Of a stretch of DNA of 64,000 bases, positions 48,740 to 59,200 are shown piece after piece (positions within the stretch are counted from its first letter, which is position 1; each line of letters begins with the position of its first letter). The notes under the pieces were generated by a model, which was not told the DNA's origin, did not search any database, and saw only the letters and a list, made by a program, of their open reading frames with translations. The DNA is taken from positions 1 through 64,000 of the forward strand of contig CABUWK010000002.1 in NCBI GenBank assembly GCA_902495325.1. The letters are read 5' to 3'. Origin of the DNA: an uncultured Acidiphilium sp. GTDB lineage: Bacteria; Bacillota; Clostridia; Christensenellales; Borkfalkiaceae. The position numbers and the translations under genes are program-made.

Positions 48740-50131
48740 ATGAAAAAGAGAACAATGGCAGTGATATCCGGCATTCTTGCCGCGGCAACGGTTTTTTCGA
48801 TGAGCGCATGCAAAGTCGATACCGGCAAAACGGACGAATCGGGCAAAGGGACGGTGGATCCCGTGAAACCGGAAGAAAACGAGGACGCCGAGATCCAGCT
48901 TACCGTCGGCACGCTCGGCAAAACGGACGAACAGAGCCTGATGCAGGCGTGGATCAACGAATATCAGAAACGCAATAAAAAAGTAGGGATCAAAATCACG
49001 AAAAACATGGGCGGCATGCCGGAGATCATCAACTGGACTTCCGCGGGCGCTCTTCCCGATATCGTGTGGACGGCGGGAGATCAGCATTCCCCTTATTCGG
49101 GCAGCGGGTATTTCCAGGATCTGTCCGACGAGAGCGTTTTCGAAGGCAGCAAAGCTTTCTTCGACGGGTTTTACGAATCCATTATCGATTCCACTCACTA
49201 TTCTTCGGAAGACGACGGGATCTGGTTCGTGCCGAGAGATTACAACAGACTTGTGATCTATATCAACGTGAGCGCGTTCGAGGCGGCGGGCGTGGAAGTG
49301 CCCGGCAACGACTGGACGTGGGACGAATTTATTTCCACCTGCAACGCCCTGAAGAAGGCGGGCGCGAAAAAAGCGGTAGAGTGGAAATCGTGGCGTCCCG
49401 TTTATACCACGATGCTCACCAACTTCGGCGGTAAATACTTAAACGACGACGGCTCTTTCGCGCTGGACAGCAAAGTCGCCGAAGCCTGCTATGAATTTTA
49501 CGAGAATTTCTATTCCGCAAAGGCGGAATCGGGCGATCCCGAAGAGACCGCGCTCGCGATCAAGGGCGAGGGCGCGTCGTTCAAGGCGTATGCCGGCTCG
49601 ATCACGGGAAGCGTTCCCATGGTTGTGGACGTGCGCCCGCAACTCACGGGGTATATGCAGTCCGCTTACAGCGGTGACTGGACGCTCGACGTGCGCGCTT
49701 TCCCCAACTTCACGCAGGAAGGGGGAGCGGCGGGATACGTCGGTACGGGTTGCAGCGGATACGGCATCACGAAAGCCTGCACGGACGCGAAGAAAAGAGC
49801 GGAAGCTTGGAAATTCCTGAAATGGTGTATGTCCGAAGAAGGGTATAACGCCGTGTCGTACCTGGGGAACATCGTCCCCGCGATCACGTCCATGCGCGAT
49901 TCCGGCGAATGGAGAGATTATTCTTACGGCGGCATGAGCGTCGACGCGGACGCCTTCGTCGCGGAGAACACGAAGGATATCTTCCTGAACTATTACAATG
50001 TTTTACCCAATTCCAAACAGGATTCTTTCATCCGTCTTACCGATACTTTCTGGGATAACGTAGGCACGGGCAAATCGTTCTCGGCTGCCTGTTCCGACTT
50101 TAAACGCGATTTCGAAGACCTGATGAAATAA
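48740..50131 (+). CDS. Sugar ABC transporter substrate-binding lipoprotein
   Basis: 463 residues, family 1 extracellular binding protein. Lipobox FSMSAC (C24). Body features are the opening strand IQLTVGTLGKTDEQSLMQAWINEYQKRN, GALPDIVWTAGDQHSPYSGSG (shown from GALPDIVWT), LVIYINVSAFEAAGVEVPGNDWTWDEF (from LVIYINVSAFEAAG) and the late GCSGYGITKACTDAKKRAEAWKFLKW region. Members deliver oligosaccharides to MalFG-type permeases; here the pair follows immediately. AGGAGG is 5 bases before the ATG. A GC-rich hairpin (GGGGCG/CGCCCC, about 48654-48668) lies in the 100-base gap upstream. Confidence 0.92.
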   Translation: MKKRTMAVISGILAAATVFSMSACKVDTGKTDESGKGTVDPVKPEENEDAEIQLTVGTLGKTDEQSLMQAWINEYQKRNKKVGIKITKNMGGMPEIINWTSAGALPDIVWTAGDQHSPYSGSGYFQDLSDESVFEGSKAFFDGFYESIIDSTHYSSEDDGIWFVPRDYNRLVIYINVSAFEAAGVEVPGNDWTWDEFISTCNALKKAGAKKAVEWKSWRPVYTTMLTNFGGKYLNDDGSFALDSKVAEACYEFYENFYSAKAESGDPEETALAIKGEGASFKAYAGSITGSVPMVVDVRPQLTGYMQSAYSGDWTLDVRAFPNFTQEGGAAGYVGTGCSGYGITKACTDAKKRAEAWKFLKWCMSEEGYNAVSYLGNIVPAITSMRDSGEWRDYSYGGMSVDADAFVAENTKDIFLNYYNVLPNSKQDSFIRLTDTFWDNVGTGKSFSAACSDFKRDFEDLMK

Positions 50132-50152
50132 AACGACGGACGGATAAGGGAA

Positions 50153-51067
50153 ATGACCGCTTACAAAAAAATGAAAATACGGAAGAACGTGACGGGATAT
50201 CTGTACGTTCTGCCCGTCATCCTCGGCGTGCTGTTTTTTACGCTGCTTCCCGTTGTGTATGCGTTTATCAACAGCTTTTTCGAAACGCCGCTGAAACCAT
50301 TTTCGCTTAAGGACTGGGGCGTGTTCGTCGGATTCAAAAATTATTATCAGAATTTTACCAACGGGTATTACCGCAGAAGGTTTCTCCGCTCGCTCGGGGT
50401 CACGTTTTCCTATGCGGGGATCTATATCCCGCTGTCGCTCGTGCTTTCCTTCCTGCTGGCGGTGCTGCTGAATAAGAACGTGAAGGGGATCCGCTTTTTC
50501 CGGGTGTTGTACTATCTGCCCGTACTGATCCCCGCCGTTTGCAGCGGCATGCTGTGGAACAGGATCACCGATCCCGATTTCGGCATCGTGAACGCCATGC
50601 TCGAAAAGATAGGGCTGAAAGCTCTGCCGTGGTTTCAGACGGCGAAATCGAGTATGCCGTCTTTCGTGTTCGTAAACCTTTTCACGATCGGCGGAAGCAT
50701 GATATTGTGGCTTGCCCAGCTTAAAAACGTGCCCGTTTCGCTGTACGAAAGCGCGCGGCTCGACGGGGCGAACAAATTCAGACTGCTGATCTCCATCACC
50801 ATTCCCATCTGCACGCCGATGATCCTTTACAACGTGATCATGAGCATCATAGGCGTGATGCAGACTTACGCGCAGGTCATCACGCTGACGGGCGGATCGG
50901 GCGCGGGAGACAGCCTGCTGTTTTACGTGTTCAATATTTACGATAACCGCGTGCAGTCGTTCGGCTACGCATGCGCGCTCAGTTTCATTCTCTTTGCGAT
51001 CATCGGCGGGCTCACCGCGATCGTGATGAAAACGAGCAAATGGGTCTATTATACGGAGGAGGGTTAA
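50153..51067 (+). CDS. Sugar ABC transporter permease (MalF type)
   Basis: 304 residues, six membrane segments. The EAA loop that touches the ATPase is YESARLDGANKFRLLISITIP (shown as SARLDGANKFRLL, about 199-211). Starts 21 bases after the binding-protein stop. No ATPase gene occurs in the window; such importers usually share an MsmX-type ATPase encoded elsewhere. With the binding protein it should import oligosaccharides made by the surface enzymes. Confidence 0.93.
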   Translation: MTAYKKMKIRKNVTGYLYVLPVILGVLFFTLLPVVYAFINSFFETPLKPFSLKDWGVFVGFKNYYQNFTNGYYRRRFLRSLGVTFSYAGIYIPLSLVLSFLLAVLLNKNVKGIRFFRVLYYLPVLIPAVCSGMLWNRITDPDFGIVNAMLEKIGLKALPWFQTAKSSMPSFVFVNLFTIGGSMILWLAQLKNVPVSLYESARLDGANKFRLLISITIPICTPMILYNVIMSIIGVMQTYAQVITLTGGSGAGDSLLFYVFNIYDNRVQSFGYACALSFILFAIIGGLTAIVMKTSKWVYYTEEG

Positions 51068-51069
51068 AG

Positions 51070-51984
51070 ATGACGGTTCGCGCGACGGAAGAAACTCTTC
51101 CCGGAAACATCGGAGCGAAGCCCCTTCCCGGAAACGGCAGAAAGAAAGCGGGCAGGATCGCTTCGGCGGCGGGAACTTATCTTCTTCTCCTTCTCCTTTC
51201 GCTGTTTTTCCTCTTTCCGTTTATCGTGATGATATCTCTCAGTTTGCTGAGCGATAAGGAAATACAGTTGCAGGTATTGTTTTCTCCGAGCGGCATTTTG
51301 TATCTCGGCGCGTATGCGGGGATCTTTTCGACCGGCTCGAAGTACATGAAATATCTCGCGAACACGCTTACGGTCGCGGCGATCACGACGGTGGGGATCC
51401 CCTTCGTGGCTTCGCTCTGCGCCTACGGGTTTGCGAAAATGGAATTCAAGGGCAAAGAATTCGTGTTCGGGGTCGTTCTCGCAACGATGATGATCCCGGC
51501 GGTGATCACGATCGTTCCGCTGTACACCATTTATGCGAAACTCGGCTGGATCAACACCCTTTACCCGATGTGGGTGCCCGCCTTGTTCGGCGGCGGCGCG
51601 ACGAACATCTTTCTGATGCGGCAGTTCATGCGCGGCATTCCGAACGATATGCTCAAAGCCGCTCAGCTTGACGGAGCGAACTCTTTCGTGATCTATGCGA
51701 GGATCATGGTTCCCCTCTGCAAGCCCATTCTGCTGTACGTCGCGGTAATGTCCTTCATGGGGGCGTGGAACGATTTCATGACGCCTTTCACCTATCTCGA
51801 TTACGGCTCGGAAAGCATAACGCTCGCGCTCGGCATTTATTACGATTACGGACCGGGCAGCACGAAACTCGCCAACGAGGCGATGGCGGCGGGCAACGTG
51901 ATGGTTCTGCCCTGCGCCGTGCTCTTCTTCTGTTTCCAGAAATATCTGATCGACGGCGTTGCCGTCACCGGGATGAAAGACTGA
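51070..51984 (+). CDS. Sugar ABC transporter permease (MalG type)
   Basis: 304 residues with six membrane segments after a basic N-terminal region of about 30 residues. EAA loop KAAQLDGANSFVIYARIMVP (about 195-214). The ATG at 51070 lies two bases after the MalF-type stop and has GGAGG upstream inside that gene. An open frame reaching back to 50971 is only overlap. Partner of the 50153 permease. Confidence 0.93.
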   Translation: MTVRATEETLPGNIGAKPLPGNGRKKAGRIASAAGTYLLLLLLSLFFLFPFIVMISLSLLSDKEIQLQVLFSPSGILYLGAYAGIFSTGSKYMKYLANTLTVAAITTVGIPFVASLCAYGFAKMEFKGKEFVFGVVLATMMIPAVITIVPLYTIYAKLGWINTLYPMWVPALFGGGATNIFLMRQFMRGIPNDMLKAAQLDGANSFVIYARIMVPLCKPILLYVAVMSFMGAWNDFMTPFTYLDYGSESITLALGIYYDYGPGSTKLANEAMAAGNVMVLPCAVLFFCFQKYLIDGVAVTGMKD

Positions 51985-51998
51985 CCCGCGGAGAGAAA

Positions 51999-54311
51999 AT
52001 GAGAGAGAAAAAAAAGACAGCCATATCCGTTACGGCGGCGCTTCTCGCGCTGTGCATTTCGTGCGGGAAAACCCCGGCGGGGTCGTCCGACGGCGATAAA
52101 TACGAATATTACGATTACACCGCGGTTCACAGATCCGCCGACCGCAACCTCGCTTTTTACAGTTCCGACGAAGGGCTCGACGATTTTCTGAACGATTACC
52201 GGGCGCGCCACATGCGCGATACCGAAGACCGCATCCACACCCATCCGGTGGGGGCGGGCGGCACGGCGTGGAAAGAGTGGGAGTCCATGATCGGCAGCTG
52301 GTGGGACGCTTCGTCCGAAAACGGCACGATGACTTCGCAATACGCCACGCAGGACTGGCTTCGCCGCTGGCTGATCACCCCGAAACAAGATAAACAGGGG
52401 TATATCTGGGCGGACGAAGGCACGGAGCTTGCGTCGTGGGCGATGGGCTGGCAGTTCCCCGATTACAATCAGGGCGGCGTGATGTGGGACTTCGCAAAAG
52501 AAGGAGACGCGGAAGGCTGGAGCGTTTCGGGCGGCAACGGAGAAGTGAGAGAATCCTGCCTCGTGGCGGTTGCCGACGGCTCTTCCGGCACGCTGGAGAT
52601 CACCTCTCCGGAAACGGAGATCGGAACCGTCGTTTCCCCCTTTTTAAGAATGTGTTTTTATTTCGTTCCTTCGGGCGGGTGCGAGATAGACGACTTATAC
52701 GTTTATTATAAAACGGAAAAATCGCCCGAATGGTCGGAAGACAAAAAAGTTTCCTTTTCGCAATTCTGCACTACGGGGTACGAGATCGGCGGGAACACCG
52801 CGGTCCGGTCGGGATATTTCTTTCCCATGTATCTCGAAGAGCAGTGGGGCGCAAGCGCGAGAAAGCGGGTGACGGGGATCAGACTTTCGCTGAAGGCGAA
52901 AGAGGGAAAAAACGTGAACGGAGCGTTCGTTCTGGATTACGTCGGCAGCGATTACGACGACCGCCAGCCCCTTAACGTGTGCAACTATATTATCGCGGCA
53001 AAAAAAATGTGCGAATATTCGCGCGATACGGAGCTTTTAAACGCCGTTCTGCCCCGCGCGAGAAGGGCGATGAATTTCCTTCTCAATCAGCTTCGCGGGA
53101 AAAACGGACTGATCGACACCGATTATCTGTCCGGGCATTACAACGACGGACTGAAAGGAACGGGAACGGGGCTCGGTAACGGTTATTGGGACGTTCTCGC
53201 CTTCCCGAAGGTAAATTTATACTGCAATATCTCTTATTACAATGCTTTGAACGCAATGGCTTATCTCGAAGAGATGAGCGGGAGCTATAACGCGGAAAAC
53301 CGGGAGGTTTACACCGTAAACGCCGCCATGAACGGTACGGATCGTTACGGAGAAACGGCGGAAAGCCTAAAAAAACTTGCGGAAACGTGCAAAACCGCCG
53401 TCCGGAAAACGTTCTGGAACGAAAAGACGGGGCGTTTCCACGTCGGTATCCGCGATGAGGATAACACCGTTCAGGATCACGGCTATGCGATGTTCAACGA
53501 ACAGGTCGTCGCGAGCGGGCTTGCCACGGAAGAGCAGACGAGATCGATCTTAAGCTGGCTCGACGGCACCCGTATCGTGGAAGGAGATAACAGCAAAGGC
53601 GAGGATATTTACCGCTATGAGTTTGCGCCCCGCTTCAATACGGAAGAGATCGGTTCCGATTTTTATTTCGGCTATTCCGCTTCTTTCGACGGCAACGTGC
53701 AGAACGGCGGAACGGCGTTGCACCTTGCTTATTACGACCTGGTTGCCCGCGCCGCGCGCGATAAAAACGATTCTTTCGGCAGACTGAAAAAAATTCAGAG
53801 CTGGTACGAAAAGATAAAAGCCGCGGGCGGATCGGGATGGAATTTTTACCACGCTTATTACGACAATACGTCGATCGGGATCCAGGGCGGACAGTCCTCG
53901 GGCGTGATCGGCGTCGATTACGAGTTCCTCGAGGCGGCGCTTCTCTTTGCTGCCGTACCGGATGCCTATTTCGGGCTCGGTACCCGCGCGGACGGTACGC
54001 TTACCGTTTCGCCCGCATTCCCCGACGGGCTCGATTACTGGAAAATGGAAAACCTGACGTACGGCGGATATTATTACGACCTGTCGGTCGGAAAATATTT
54101 TGCCGAAATTTCGGACGTCGCCGAATACAAAGAAGGTTCGGCGGTTGCCGGTACGAAGGCTGAGATATCGTTTAAAAAGCCTTCGTTTGATTTCGTAATT
54201 TATCTCGACGGAAAACAGACGTCGGACTACAGGACAGAAGGCGACAGAGTGATCGTGACTTTTGCGTTCCGGAGCGCGAAAGTCGAGATCCGCGAGCGTT
54301 CGTCCCGCTGA
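51999..54311 (+). CDS. Glycosidase-like surface lipoprotein, paralogue 2
   Basis: 770 residues from the ATG at 51999 (GGAGAG upstream); the frame is open further up inside the permease gene, which is not used. Lipobox ALCISC (C22). The sequence matches paralogue 1 throughout: FYSSDEGLDDFLNDYRARHM, WKEWESMIGSWW, GLGNGYWDVLAFPKVNLYCN (cf. GYWDCPSNPVVNMY), NGGTALHLAYYDLVARA, GQSSGVIGVDYEFLEAALLF and FGLG near the C-terminal beta domain. Same six-hairpin glycosidase-like core, no CAZy family assigned. Placed after the importer, so the two paralogues flank it. Possibly they differ in linkage or branch preference. Confidence 0.78.
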   Translation: MREKKKTAISVTAALLALCISCGKTPAGSSDGDKYEYYDYTAVHRSADRNLAFYSSDEGLDDFLNDYRARHMRDTEDRIHTHPVGAGGTAWKEWESMIGSWWDASSENGTMTSQYATQDWLRRWLITPKQDKQGYIWADEGTELASWAMGWQFPDYNQGGVMWDFAKEGDAEGWSVSGGNGEVRESCLVAVADGSSGTLEITSPETEIGTVVSPFLRMCFYFVPSGGCEIDDLYVYYKTEKSPEWSEDKKVSFSQFCTTGYEIGGNTAVRSGYFFPMYLEEQWGASARKRVTGIRLSLKAKEGKNVNGAFVLDYVGSDYDDRQPLNVCNYIIAAKKMCEYSRDTELLNAVLPRARRAMNFLLNQLRGKNGLIDTDYLSGHYNDGLKGTGTGLGNGYWDVLAFPKVNLYCNISYYNALNAMAYLEEMSGSYNAENREVYTVNAAMNGTDRYGETAESLKKLAETCKTAVRKTFWNEKTGRFHVGIRDEDNTVQDHGYAMFNEQVVASGLATEEQTRSILSWLDGTRIVEGDNSKGEDIYRYEFAPRFNTEEIGSDFYFGYSASFDGNVQNGGTALHLAYYDLVARAARDKNDSFGRLKKIQSWYEKIKAAGGSGWNFYHAYYDNTSIGIQGGQSSGVIGVDYEFLEAALLFAAVPDAYFGLGTRADGTLTVSPAFPDGLDYWKMENLTYGGYYYDLSVGKYFAEISDVAEYKEGSAVAGTKAEISFKKPSFDFVIYLDGKQTSDYRTEGDRVIVTFAFRSAKVEIRERSSR

Positions 54312-54366
54312 TCCGGCAACGGTTTCACCGGAGAAAATTAAAAACAATTGATAGGAGTGTTTTATC

Positions 54367-56118
54367 ATGATGAGGAAGAATTTAGGCGCGATCTCGCTTG
54401 CGTTATTGCTTGCGGCAAGCATGACCGCTTGCGCTTCTACGGGAGACGGAAGCGAAAAGACAAGCGAAAAAACGAGCACCGAACCCGAAGTGGTTTATGT
54501 TTCGAAAGAATATTTCGACGTTACCGCGATCAACGGTCTGATCAAGGATCAGGTCTACAACCACGAAAAAGTGGAAAAAGATTCGTCCGTTACCGTTGTG
54601 GCGGAAGCGACGGAAGGAAACAAATCGTTCGTCGGCTGGTATAAGGGAGACGAGGTGGTCAGCACCGACCTTACATATACGTTCACGCCTGCGGAGAACA
54701 CTGTGCTGACGGCTGTTTACGGCACGAAGTTCAGCACGTGGAGCGGCGAATACGCCGCGGAAGCTCCGGAAGGCTTTGTGGAGAACACGGAAGAAAAAAC
54801 ATGGCACATCACCACGGCGGACGGGCTTGCGTACTGGGCGTCCAAAGTGACCGCCAATAAGGACGGCACCGATCCCAACGCGTCCAGATATTCCGCATTC
54901 AACTATGCGAATTACGCGCGTATCTTAGCGGGCGTCGGCGGAGACGGAGCTCCTGCGGAAGAAAAGAAAAAAGCTGCCGCGCAGAGCAGAGCGGACGACA
55001 ACACCTGGACTCTTTCTCTCGAAGCGAACATCGACCTCGGCGGATATGAATGGACGCCTGTCAACGATTGTCAGTGGGCTCTTCACGGCTTTACGTTCGA
55101 CGGAAACGGTTATATCATCAAAAATCTCAACGCGAAGTCGACGGACGTTATCGGTCAGCAGGCGGGCGGATTCTTCGGGCTTGTCTGTAACGAAGACATC
55201 ACGATCAAAGACGTCACGTTTACCGACGCTACGATCGTCAGCGACGAGGCGAACAAAAAGATGCAGAACCTTGCCGTCGTGATCGGTTTCGTCAATCCGA
55301 ACCTTCATTATTCGATCTTCGAAACGGCGGAAAACGTTATGTTCGACAACGTGAACGTTTATAACAGCGTCGTCGGCGATAACGTGGTTTATAAAGCCGG
55401 TTTCCTCGTCGGTCGTTCGGGCGAATTCGCGACGGGTACCGACTACGTGCAGTATTCCTTCATAAACTGCGAAGTTTCCGGAAACATGATGATCGGTCAG
55501 CGTATTTTCGGCGGTCTGATCGGCTATGCGGCGCATGCGGCGGACAGCGATATTTCTCCGCTCGGCGGCGGTCAGCTTACGGTCTATACCTATAACTGCA
55601 CGGTTACGGACAATACGATCGTTACTTCCTATCAGAACATGACAGACGGTATTTACAACTTCGGCAGCATCTGCTCGGGCGATGCCGCTTCCGATTTCCA
55701 GAACAACAGCGGCTGGGGTGCGATCAAGTACACGGAAAACCTGAAGGGCATGCAGAACACCCTGATCGACCTTCACTGCGGAAACGCAAAAGTGGCGACT
55801 ACCGCCGCTCAGCTGAAAAACGCGCTGGAAGCGGAAGCCGAAGGCGGCGGACGCGCGAATGCCGAGATCTTCGTGATTGGTAACGTGGATATGTCTGAAG
55901 TGGCGGATATGCTCGATTGGGAAGCCAACGACGAACAGGTGATCTACCTCGTTGCGGGCGCAAACGTGACGGGGCTCGAACTCGGCGCGAACGTCCGTTA
56001 CATCGCCGGCACGCGCGATGCGGAAAGCAAACTGATCGTAACCGATAAAGACGGCAACGCGATCGGCACCTGGAACGTTTCCGAAGACGGAAAGTCCGGC
56101 GCTTTCGTTGCGGCGTAA
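54367..56118 (+). CDS. Surface lipoprotein with InlB-like repeat and GLUG-type beta-helix
   Basis: 583 residues. Lipobox ASMTAC (C22), then a Thr/Ser/Glu linker. Residues about 55-120 form one InlB B-repeat-like unit (GNKSFVGWYKGDEVVS, ENTVLTAVYG). Residues 205-480 resemble a right-handed beta-helix of GLUG-like turns (GFTFDGNGYIIKNLNAKS, GGFFGLV, FGGLIGYAAHAA). A final 90 residues are compact and contain a WEANDEQVIYLVAGANVTG strand pair. No catalytic motif, so polymer binding is more likely than hydrolysis. GGAG is 9 bases before the ATG. Last gene before a terminator, hence the end of the main sugar transcript. Confidence 0.78.
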   Translation: MMRKNLGAISLALLLAASMTACASTGDGSEKTSEKTSTEPEVVYVSKEYFDVTAINGLIKDQVYNHEKVEKDSSVTVVAEATEGNKSFVGWYKGDEVVSTDLTYTFTPAENTVLTAVYGTKFSTWSGEYAAEAPEGFVENTEEKTWHITTADGLAYWASKVTANKDGTDPNASRYSAFNYANYARILAGVGGDGAPAEEKKKAAAQSRADDNTWTLSLEANIDLGGYEWTPVNDCQWALHGFTFDGNGYIIKNLNAKSTDVIGQQAGGFFGLVCNEDITIKDVTFTDATIVSDEANKKMQNLAVVIGFVNPNLHYSIFETAENVMFDNVNVYNSVVGDNVVYKAGFLVGRSGEFATGTDYVQYSFINCEVSGNMMIGQRIFGGLIGYAAHAADSDISPLGGGQLTVYTYNCTVTDNTIVTSYQNMTDGIYNFGSICSGDAASDFQNNSGWGAIKYTENLKGMQNTLIDLHCGNAKVATTAAQLKNALEAEAEGGGRANAEIFVIGNVDMSEVADMLDWEANDEQVIYLVAGANVTGLELGANVRYIAGTRDAESKLIVTDKDGNAIGTWNVSEDGKSGAFVAA

Positions 56119-56178
56119 CAGAATGACCGTCCGGCTCCGGAAAGTTTCCGGACGGGAAAATCAATAACGATCGAAGGC

Positions 56179-56220
56179 GGAACGCGCCGTACAAGAAATT
56201 GCGCGGCGCGTTCCGTTTTT
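56179..56220 (+). terminator. Terminator of the main sugar operon
   Basis: GGAACGCGCCG (56179-56189) is exactly complementary to CGGCGCGTTCC (56204-56214), followed by GTTTTT. Confidence 0.88.
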
Positions 56221-56276
56221 CGGTATTTCGTTTCAGACGGTTGCGGGCGATGCTCCGCCGTGCGGAGGAATGTTAT

Positions 56277-59200
56277 ATGGTAAAATTGTCGGGGAAGAAG
56301 AGAATTGCGGTGGCGGTCGCATCTTTGCTGTGTCTTGTCTGCCTGATCGCGGGCGGCGCAACGATGACCGTAACGACCGCACAAGCCGCGACCGATAAGA
56401 CGATCGCGGAATTTCTGAGTACGTTCACGGGGACGAAAAACGCTTCCGTTACGACGGAAGAAGGGATCCTGCACATCGGCGTAACGGGGAATAACGGCTA
56501 CGCGGAAGTGCTCACCGATTCGTACGGTTCGGGTTCGCAGTGGTATGTGAAATATCTCACCACGCGGAACACCGTTATGCTGCGCATGAGAAACGATTCT
56601 CCCGCGCGGTCGATGAAAATTTATTTCAAAACGAGAACAAAGGCTTTTGCCTCTTCGAGATATATCGAGTTGCCGCTGGAAACGGACGGGGAGTGGCATA
56701 CTTATTTTGCCGATTTTTCGGCGAATGCGGAAGCGACGGGAGAGCTGCGCGGATTGCGTTTTCAGCCCGACTGTGCTTCCGGAGATATTTATATCCGTCA
56801 TATTTCGTTCGAGAGGGAAACGCCTTATTACGAATATGCCGGCAGCGTTTCTTCGTGTACGGCAGACGGCGATTTCGTAACGGTGAAAGGAACCCTTTCC
56901 GCGGAATATGCGGGCAGCGAAGTCACGATTTACCGTACGGGCATCGAAAACATGAAAGAATCGCTTTCGCTTGCCGAAAAGATCGGTTCGGTCAAAGCAA
57001 CGGGAGAGAGTTTCGAATATTCGTTTCCCTATCACGACGGCGAGGTAACGATGTTATCTTCCAAGTTCATCGCCGCCGTGGGGGATAAGAAGGTTTCTCC
57101 GATGTTCGATATCCGGAACTGGAGGGAACTTACCGACAATCCCTATGCCTTTACCCTTCCCGATTACACCCTTTCCGTCCTCGACGAGGGCGCGCTGGGC
57201 GACGCTTATACCGACGATACCGCGGCGATCCAGAGCGCGATCGACAAGGTTTCCGCTCACGGCGGCGGCACGGTGCTGATTCCGGGAGACGGCGGAAGAT
57301 ACGGCAGGCGTTACGTCGTTACCACGGTGTGGATGAAAGACAACGTGGAACTTAAAATCGAAGAAGGCGCGATCCTCTGGCAGTCGTGGCGGTACGAAGA
57401 TTATCCGCACGACTGGTATCTCGGACATGACGTGGAAGGGATCAAATGGGGACACAACGGGCTTTCCCTCAATTACCCCCTCGTGTACGGAAACGAGGCG
57501 GACAATATCCGCATTACGGGCGGCGGAACGATCCGTTTGCAGGATACGGGCAATCAGTCGGAAAAGAACGGTTACCGCCCGACTTATTCGGAATACTGCT
57601 CCTCTCTGATGCACCTGGTGCCCGTCGGGCTTTATAACAGCAAAAACGTCGAGTTTTCCGATATTACAGTGCTTCGGACCAACTGTTATCACGTCGTGGT
57701 GTACGGGTGCGAAAACGTGTATCTCGGGAACGTGACCCTCACCGAGGACGACTGCCTGAGCGGCGACGGGATCAGCATCGGGCTCGGCTCGAAAAACGTG
57801 ATCGTGGACCGTTGTTTCCTTTATACCGACGACGACGCGATCGTTCTTCTCGCGCACAGCATCGCCGATCCGCGCGGCGTGACCTGGTGGAAAACGAAAA
57901 AGGACGGGGAAGACAACCGCCTGAGAAACATCACCCTTCGCCACAGCGCGATCACCCCGGGAAACGTCATCGTTCTCATCACCTGGGGCGTGGACGCGTC
58001 GGATATGACCTGGCAGGCGATGAACGGGTTTTACGTTTACGATAACATCCTCGGCACTTATTACGCGTCCGAAGTCGGACCTTACGAAAATTCCACCTGC
58101 ATGAATCTTTGCCCCTCGCAGGGGTATCCTTACGGCAATGCCGGTTCGGTACCCGTAAACAACGTAGTGGTGCTCAACAACTCTTACCGCGGGAACGTTT
58201 CCAACCTCTCCGCGATGGACAAAACAAACTGGGTGACCGATTGCGGAAACGCCGATACCGTAAAAGACCTTCTCGATACCGGCTTTTCGAAACAACTCGG
58301 TTTCTGGGAATACGGCGGCGAATACAAAAAGAACGTGAACGTTTCCGGAGCGGAAGCGACGCTCGATCTCTCCCGCGATCTTGCCGCGCGTTACGGCGAG
58401 CCTTCGCTGTATCAGGGCGTTTATCTCGGGAAGGGGGAATATACCCTTTCGGCAAACGTTTCTTTATCCGGCGGAGCGACGGCGAGACTGTTCGCGAAAC
58501 GTTCTTATTACGGAGAGGAGATCGCAAGTCAGACGGTTTCTTCTTCCGGAAGCGGCGTAAAAACGACCTTTACCGTGACCACCCCGGGCGTATATCTGCT
58601 CGGTGCGGACGGCGGGGAAAGCAAAGCGGGAACGATCGGTCTTTCGGCGTTTTCCCTTTCGGGCGGCGGCGAACCTTTTGCGCAATGGTTCGAGGAGACC
58701 TTCGAGGACGCCGCGGACGAGTTCGAAACTTTCGGCTGGACGAAGGAGACTGCAGGGGAGAGTTTCGCTCTCCGGTCTTCGGGAAAACAGGCGGAAATCA
58801 GACTCCCGGATCAGTACAAATATTTCGATCTGCGCTATGAATTTTCCGCCGAAGATACCGGCTCGAAAGGCGACGCGACGGCTTTTGTGAAATTCGGCGG
58901 CAAAAAGGACGAATATTATCGCCTGATCTATCGCTATGCGGATAAGACCCTTTCGCTGGAACGCAGAACGAATCATGCGTTTACGACTCTTGCGACCGGA
59001 AAACTTTCCCTCGGGAAGGGAAGATGGGTGCAGATCGGTCTTTCCGCGGGCGAAAAGGAAATCAAGGCGTATGCGGACGGGGAAGAGATCTTTTCCGTCG
59101 GACAGGATATCGCGCTTGCAACCGGAAACGTGGTTCTCGGTTTCGGCGGGGAAACGATGCTTCTCGATAACGTGGCGATCGCCGGAAACGGCGGGCTTAC

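Noticed and set aside
46283..49198. 971-residue antisense ORF across the first glycosidase lipoprotein
   Set aside because: Shadow of the plus-strand genes in a GC-rich frame; spans two genes and an intergenic gap and has no recognisable domain.
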